Shown: piece by piece, positions 23,537-26,607 of the stretch
How the letters are laid out: every line of letters starts with the position of its first letter
Numbering within the stretch: position 1 is the stretch's first letter
From: a virus
Length of the DNA: 26,607 nucleotides
Direction: 5' to 3' (one strand)
IMG/VR virus record: IMGVR_UViG_3300024351_000073
Location: 1 to 26,607 of that record
Position numbers and translations under genes: made by a program
Notes under the pieces: generated by a model
Database searches by the model: none
What the model was told of the DNA's origin: nothing
The model's input: only the letters and a program-made list of their open reading frames with translations

Positions 23537-24387
23537 TCCTATTAGAAGGTGGAAATGTATTTCCTGATGTAGAACCATTTGGCAAGGATGAAGCCAAGGA
23601 AGTACTAGCCAAGGCGCAATCAATGATGCCGCAGGGCATTGATTTAATTCCTGTTGGCAGTGCCGGCCATAAAGCCAGTTCTGGAGACATGGACTTAATG
23701 GTCGACGAGCAGTCCATGTTAGACTTTTTTAAAGTTAAGACAGCCAAAGAAGCAAGACAAAAATTAAAAACATACTTTCAAGATAGAGGCACCGAATCTG
23801 CACTAACTGGCATCAATGTACACATTAAAGTTCCTAACGGCGATAAGTTTGCACAAGCAGATATTATGTTTGTTAAAGATGCTGGCTCTGTTAGTAAATT
23901 TCATCAACACGATTATAGCATTGAAAATACTCCATTCAAAGGTTTACATAAGCACATACTACTTTCCAGTATTGCTAAAGAAACTCGTAACCAAAGATAT
24001 CCTTACGGACTAATGTGGAGCGGATTCCAAGGGCTGTTTGCCCGAGATGAAAATGGAAAGAAGGCAGACTTTGTTTCTCACAATGCAGACGAAGTTGCTA
24101 AAATTTTAATCGGTGCTCATGCTACTGCCGCTGACTTAGGTAATGTAGAAAGAATTATTGCCGCACTACCAGGTAAAGAACAAAATCCAAAAATTCAACA
24201 CGCACTAGCCGATGAGAACTGGCCTGGCAACGAAGGCAAAAAGCCTGAAGATGTTAAAGAAGGTTCTGCCGAATGGTTCTCATGGATGCAAGGCGTAGTA
24301 GAAGGTACTTATGGACGTTACTGGTGCAGTACAGATAAAAAATGGAAACAACGTAAAGGTCCCAAGCAGTCAAGGGGCGAAGAATGA
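23533..24387 (+). CDS. Pol-beta superfamily nucleotidyltransferase-like protein, 284 aa
   Basis: ATG at 23533 overlaps the previous stop (ATGA), with GGGAGAG upstream. The fold signature is clear: hydrophobic strand, G42-S43, then SGDMD with D52 and D54, and a third carboxylate D110 in FAQADIMFV. Such a triad binds two metals and transfers nucleotides to RNA, protein or small molecules (families include poly(A)/CCA polymerases, MNT-type toxins and AMPylating enzymes). The target cannot be read. The very short N-terminus MILLE-GG resembles a gp21-type cleavage site. It is followed directly by a KxDG protein and an HxGH nucleotidyltransferase. Confidence 0.8.
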   Translation: MILLEGGNVFPDVEPFGKDEAKEVLAKAQSMMPQGIDLIPVGSAGHKASSGDMDLMVDEQSMLDFFKVKTAKEARQKLKTYFQDRGTESALTGINVHIKVPNGDKFAQADIMFVKDAGSVSKFHQHDYSIENTPFKGLHKHILLSSIAKETRNQRYPYGLMWSGFQGLFARDENGKKADFVSHNADEVAKILIGAHATAADLGNVERIIAALPGKEQNPKIQHALADENWPGNEGKKPEDVKEGSAEWFSWMQGVVEGTYGRYWCSTDKKWKQRKGPKQSRGEE

Positions 24388-25532
24388 GATTAAGAGAACT
24401 ATTTGTTGAATCCACAGAAACAGTTAAAAAGAAACTGGGCCGTGCATTCAACCATCTCGAAGATCTAGTTTTCTTCTACGGCATCGACGGTACCATCGAA
24501 GCATTAGACCACGTTAAAGAAATCGCTACACAAGAAGGTTCTGAAAGCATTCGCATGAAATGGGACGGTAATCCTCAAATCTATTGGGGTCGTGAAACAA
24601 AGAATGGACCATTAATTCTAGCAGGACACAACGGTTGGGCACGTGGTGCTAAGACAGATAATCCAGAAGCAGTAAAAGATTTTATTGCTAACAAGAGCGG
24701 TACACCTAAGACAGAAGAAGAGCGTAAACAACGTGAAGAATTTGCCGCCAAGTTTGCAAATTTATATCCAGCATTTGATGCGGCAACTCCAAAAGATTTT
24801 GTAGGCTTTGTCTATGCTGACGCATTATTTTTAAACAGGCCCGATTTAAAAGACGGAGTATACACATTCTGTCCAAATCCTAAATCACAAACTTGTTATC
24901 ATGTCAGAGGCGACAGTGATTTAGGTAAGCGTATTGCTTATGCAGATGTAATGGTTGTCGGTCATGCTTATTTCCCACAATTTGGAATGGATGACAGTGA
25001 ACAAGAACCGTTAGACGATTTTGATCAATTTAATGCTAATCCTAAATTAATTGTACAAGGTCCGATATACAATAAAAAATCTGTTAGTATCGATACTAAG
25101 ATGATTGATAACATTGAAGGTTATGCACAACAACACGCAGAACAAATCGAAGGATTCTTGTCCGATACTGCTGGGTTAAGTGACCTTAAGAATATATTCT
25201 ACACCTATGTAAATCAAACAGCAAGAGCTAAACAGTTAAGCAGTTTAGGTTTACAGAATTTTAACGCATGGTTGGAAAAGTCAAAAGTTAGTGCAGGAAA
25301 ACAAGAAAAAATACAGGCTAAAATAGAAGCCCATCCTAACGCTGTAGATGCTATATTTTCTCTAGTTAAACAAATACAATCAATGAAAAACCAAATACTT
25401 GCACAGGTTGAAGGCGAGCAAGGAGATATCTGGGACACAAACGGAGAAGGTCGTGTACGCTATGCTGGCCCTGAAAAGAAATTCGGTAATGTAAAGTTAG
25501 TAAACAGAGACCAGTGGACTCCTGGGGAATAA
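24384..25532 (+). CDS. KxDG-motif (ligase-like nucleotidyltransferase?) phage protein, 382 aa
   Basis: ATGA overlap with the upstream gene. Residues 58-66 read MKWDGNPQI; K59-W-D-G62 is the spacing of motif I in covalent nucleotidyltransferases (DNA/RNA ligases, capping enzymes), where Lys takes the AMP. A following G-rich stretch (LILAGHNGWARG) and a later FVGFVYADALFL could be the motif II-III region, but later motifs are not certain. Related proteins in marine T4-like phages are unassigned (a DUF-type family). The C-terminal 100 residues are helical and charged. N-terminal MRLRELFVE-S is like a T4 capsid-targeting peptide. Function as an RNA or DNA ligase is a hypothesis. Confidence 0.7.
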   Translation: MRLRELFVESTETVKKKLGRAFNHLEDLVFFYGIDGTIEALDHVKEIATQEGSESIRMKWDGNPQIYWGRETKNGPLILAGHNGWARGAKTDNPEAVKDFIANKSGTPKTEEERKQREEFAAKFANLYPAFDAATPKDFVGFVYADALFLNRPDLKDGVYTFCPNPKSQTCYHVRGDSDLGKRIAYADVMVVGHAYFPQFGMDDSEQEPLDDFDQFNANPKLIVQGPIYNKKSVSIDTKMIDNIEGYAQQHAEQIEGFLSDTAGLSDLKNIFYTYVNQTARAKQLSSLGLQNFNAWLEKSKVSAGKQEKIQAKIEAHPNAVDAIFSLVKQIQSMKNQILAQVEGEQGDIWDTNGEGRVRYAGPEKKFGNVKLVNRDQWTPGE

Positions 25533-25533
25533 T

Positions 25534-26505
25534 ATGAGATTAAGAAATTTATTTGAAAATAAAACAAGTGAAGTAGCCATTATATTTGGTCGATTCAATC
25601 CTCCGCACAAAGGACATAAAGCCGCTTGGGAAACTGCCGCTACTAAAGATGTATGGTACGTTGGTACTAATGAAAGTACTGTAGGACCAAAAGACCCACT
25701 GCCATACAATGTAAAAACAGAATGTATGAAAGTTATTTGGCCTGATGTTACAGGACATATTGTTGCCGAAACAAGTTGGTTAACATTAGCCAGTTATGTA
25801 TATCAGAAACACGGTGCAGTAAAATTAATCATCGTTACTGACGAAGCATGGGTAGTTCCTACTGTACAAGATTATAATGGAAAGTCTGGTCCGCACGGCG
25901 AATACAATTTTCCAGAAATTAGACTGTTCCACGACAGTATAGAAGAAGCAAAATTAGAATTACGTAAGAGCTCTGCTACAAGTTTACGTGAAGCAGTAGC
26001 CAAAGGCGACAGACAAGCATTTAGCGATGCCGCTGGCGTAAGTTCAGAAACACCTGTTATGGGTAAACCATTCTTTGACTTAGTTGCCGAGTACTTGATG
26101 CCCTATGAAGAAAAGGCGAAGGAAAAAGCAAAGAAAAAAGATTCTAAGAAAAAAGAAGAACCTAAGAAAAAAGAAGAGCCTAAAAAAGAAAAAGAACCTA
26201 AGAAGGAAAAAGATGCTATGAAAATGTCAGAATTAGAAGAAGGCCGTTACGGTAGTTACGATGCGTATCAACGCGATTACGATTCTAGTCGCACAGGCTT
26301 TGGACGTCGTGAACGCGAAGATGATGAATATGTTAATGGACCGGATCCAGAAGAGTATTCATTCCGTTTTACTCTTATTGACAAGGACGGAAATGAAGTT
26401 GAAAGAACACCCCGTGTAACTACTACTAAAGGTCGCGAACACGCAAAGAATTATGCTCACGATCACTACGTAAAAGCAGGATTTACTGTTGTTAAGGTTT
26501 CATAA
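25534..26505 (+). CDS. HxGH-type nucleotidylyltransferase (NMN adenylyl-/cytidylyltransferase-like) with Lys-rich linker and extra C-terminal domain, 323 aa
   Basis: Residues 14-31 hold a strand and GRFNPPHKGHKAAW, the HxGH signature (H25, H28) of the family containing NadM/NadR-type NMN adenylyltransferases and glycerol-3-phosphate cytidylyltransferases. SSATSLREAV (146-155) stands in for the second signature (ISSTxxR). Residues 194-228 are a Lys/Glu/Pro linker made of about four 18-bp repeats. Residues 229-323 form a separate acidic-then-globular domain (EEYSFRFTLIDKDGNEVERT) of unknown role; an in-frame ATG at 26218 begins it. The N-terminus MRLRNLFE-N resembles a capsid-targeting peptide. 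NAD or CDP-linked chemistry is inferred; the substrate is not known. Confidence 0.8.
   Translation: MRLRNLFENKTSEVAIIFGRFNPPHKGHKAAWETAATKDVWYVGTNESTVGPKDPLPYNVKTECMKVIWPDVTGHIVAETSWLTLASYVYQKHGAVKLIIVTDEAWVVPTVQDYNGKSGPHGEYNFPEIRLFHDSIEEAKLELRKSSATSLREAVAKGDRQAFSDAAGVSSETPVMGKPFFDLVAEYLMPYEEKAKEKAKKKDSKKKEEPKKKEEPKKEKEPKKEKDAMKMSELEEGRYGSYDAYQRDYDSSRTGFGRREREDDEYVNGPDPEEYSFRFTLIDKDGNEVERTPRVTTTKGREHAKNYAHDHYVKAGFTVVKVS
26143..26214 (+). repeat. Four imperfect 18-bp tandem repeats (Lys/Glu/Pro linker)
   Basis: Units 26143-26160, 26161-26178, 26179-26196 and 26197-26214, each close to CCTAAGAAAAAAGAAGAA, code for P/S-KKKEE blocks in the linker of the HxGH nucleotidylyltransferase. Copy number may vary between relatives. 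Confidence 0.8.
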
Positions 26506-26508
26506 TAA

Positions 26509-26607
26509 ATGAAACAATATAGAATCAGTACAGAAAATTTAAATCAAGACAGTCCAGACGACTGCTTACTTGATCCTTCTGATCCTATATACGAAATTAA
26601 ATATGCA
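26509..26607 (+). CDS. 5' part of a conserved phage protein, cut by the window end
   Basis: ATG at 26509, three bases after the previous stop, open to the last base (33 codons). The start MKQYRISTENLNQDSPDDCL, followed by LDPSDPIYEIK, is a pattern found in small conserved proteins of marine T4-like phages. No function can be assigned from this piece. It continues the late operon. Confidence 0.6.
   Translation, partial: MKQYRISTENLNQDSPDDCLLDPSDPIYEIKYA

Noticed and set aside
1-26607. CRISPR array, tRNA genes, insertion sequences, integrase or attachment sites
   Set aside because: No regularly spaced repeats, tRNA-like cloverleaf, transposase or integrase motif was found by reading.

Overview
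The window is a piece of a large, AT-rich, T4-like myovirus genome of the kind found in aquatic bacteria (cyanophage/pelagiphage-type relatives of T4). The evidence is a T4-type sliding-clamp loader ATPase (gp44), a dCMP deaminase, a phage PhoH, large fibre and structural proteins with modules typical of marine T4-like phages, and GATAAATA/CATAAATA octamers placed like T4 late promoters in front of late-type genes. No photosynthesis gene, tRNA, integrase or IS element was seen. The host cannot be named from the sequence.

Layout. (1) 1-10612: virion genes on +. These are a giant fibre/structural protein cut by the window start, two smaller fibre-like proteins, a 1040-aa protein with putative Ig-like repeats, a 193-aa structural-type protein and a 77-aa coiled protein. 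(2) 10622-12095: an early-type operon with its own sigma70-like promoter: a DNA polymerase III alpha-like fragment, a small conserved protein, a GroES-type co-chaperonin and a MazG/PRA-PH-type pyrophosphohydrolase, closed by a terminator. (3) 12143-13971: a second early-type operon: a Cys/His small protein, a 73-aa protein, clamp loader gp44 and dCMP deaminase. It ends in a hairpin shared with the convergent phoH gene (13984-14739, minus strand). (4) 14898-18888: a late operon with two conserved virion-type proteins followed by a lysis block: GH19 endolysin, i-spanin-like, o-spanin-like lipoprotein, a DUF4337-like membrane protein, a holin-like protein and a small secreted protein. It is closed by a strong terminator. 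(5) 18951-23114: an early-type operon of protein-quality-control genes (DnaJ-like, peptide deformylase, ClpA-like AAA+ unfoldase) plus an unknown. (6) 23192 to the end: a late operon with a small unknown protein, then three successive proteins with nucleotidyltransferase-type signatures (pol-beta fold, KxDG ligase-like, HxGH adenylyl/cytidylyltransferase), and a gene cut by the window end.

The most interesting observations are these. The nucleotidyltransferase trio carries short N-termini resembling T4 capsid-targeting/gp21-cleavage peptides, so these enzymes may be packaged in the head and injected. Two sigma70-like promoters sit exactly 6 nt before an ATG with no Shine-Dalgarno, predicting leaderless early mRNAs. 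Promoters are interlocked with terminator hairpins at operon borders. One late promoter lies in the loop of a hairpin that would hide the ribosome-binding site on read-through RNA, as known for some T4 late genes. A stand-alone DnaE palm-entry fragment ends just before the position where catalytic aspartates would follow.
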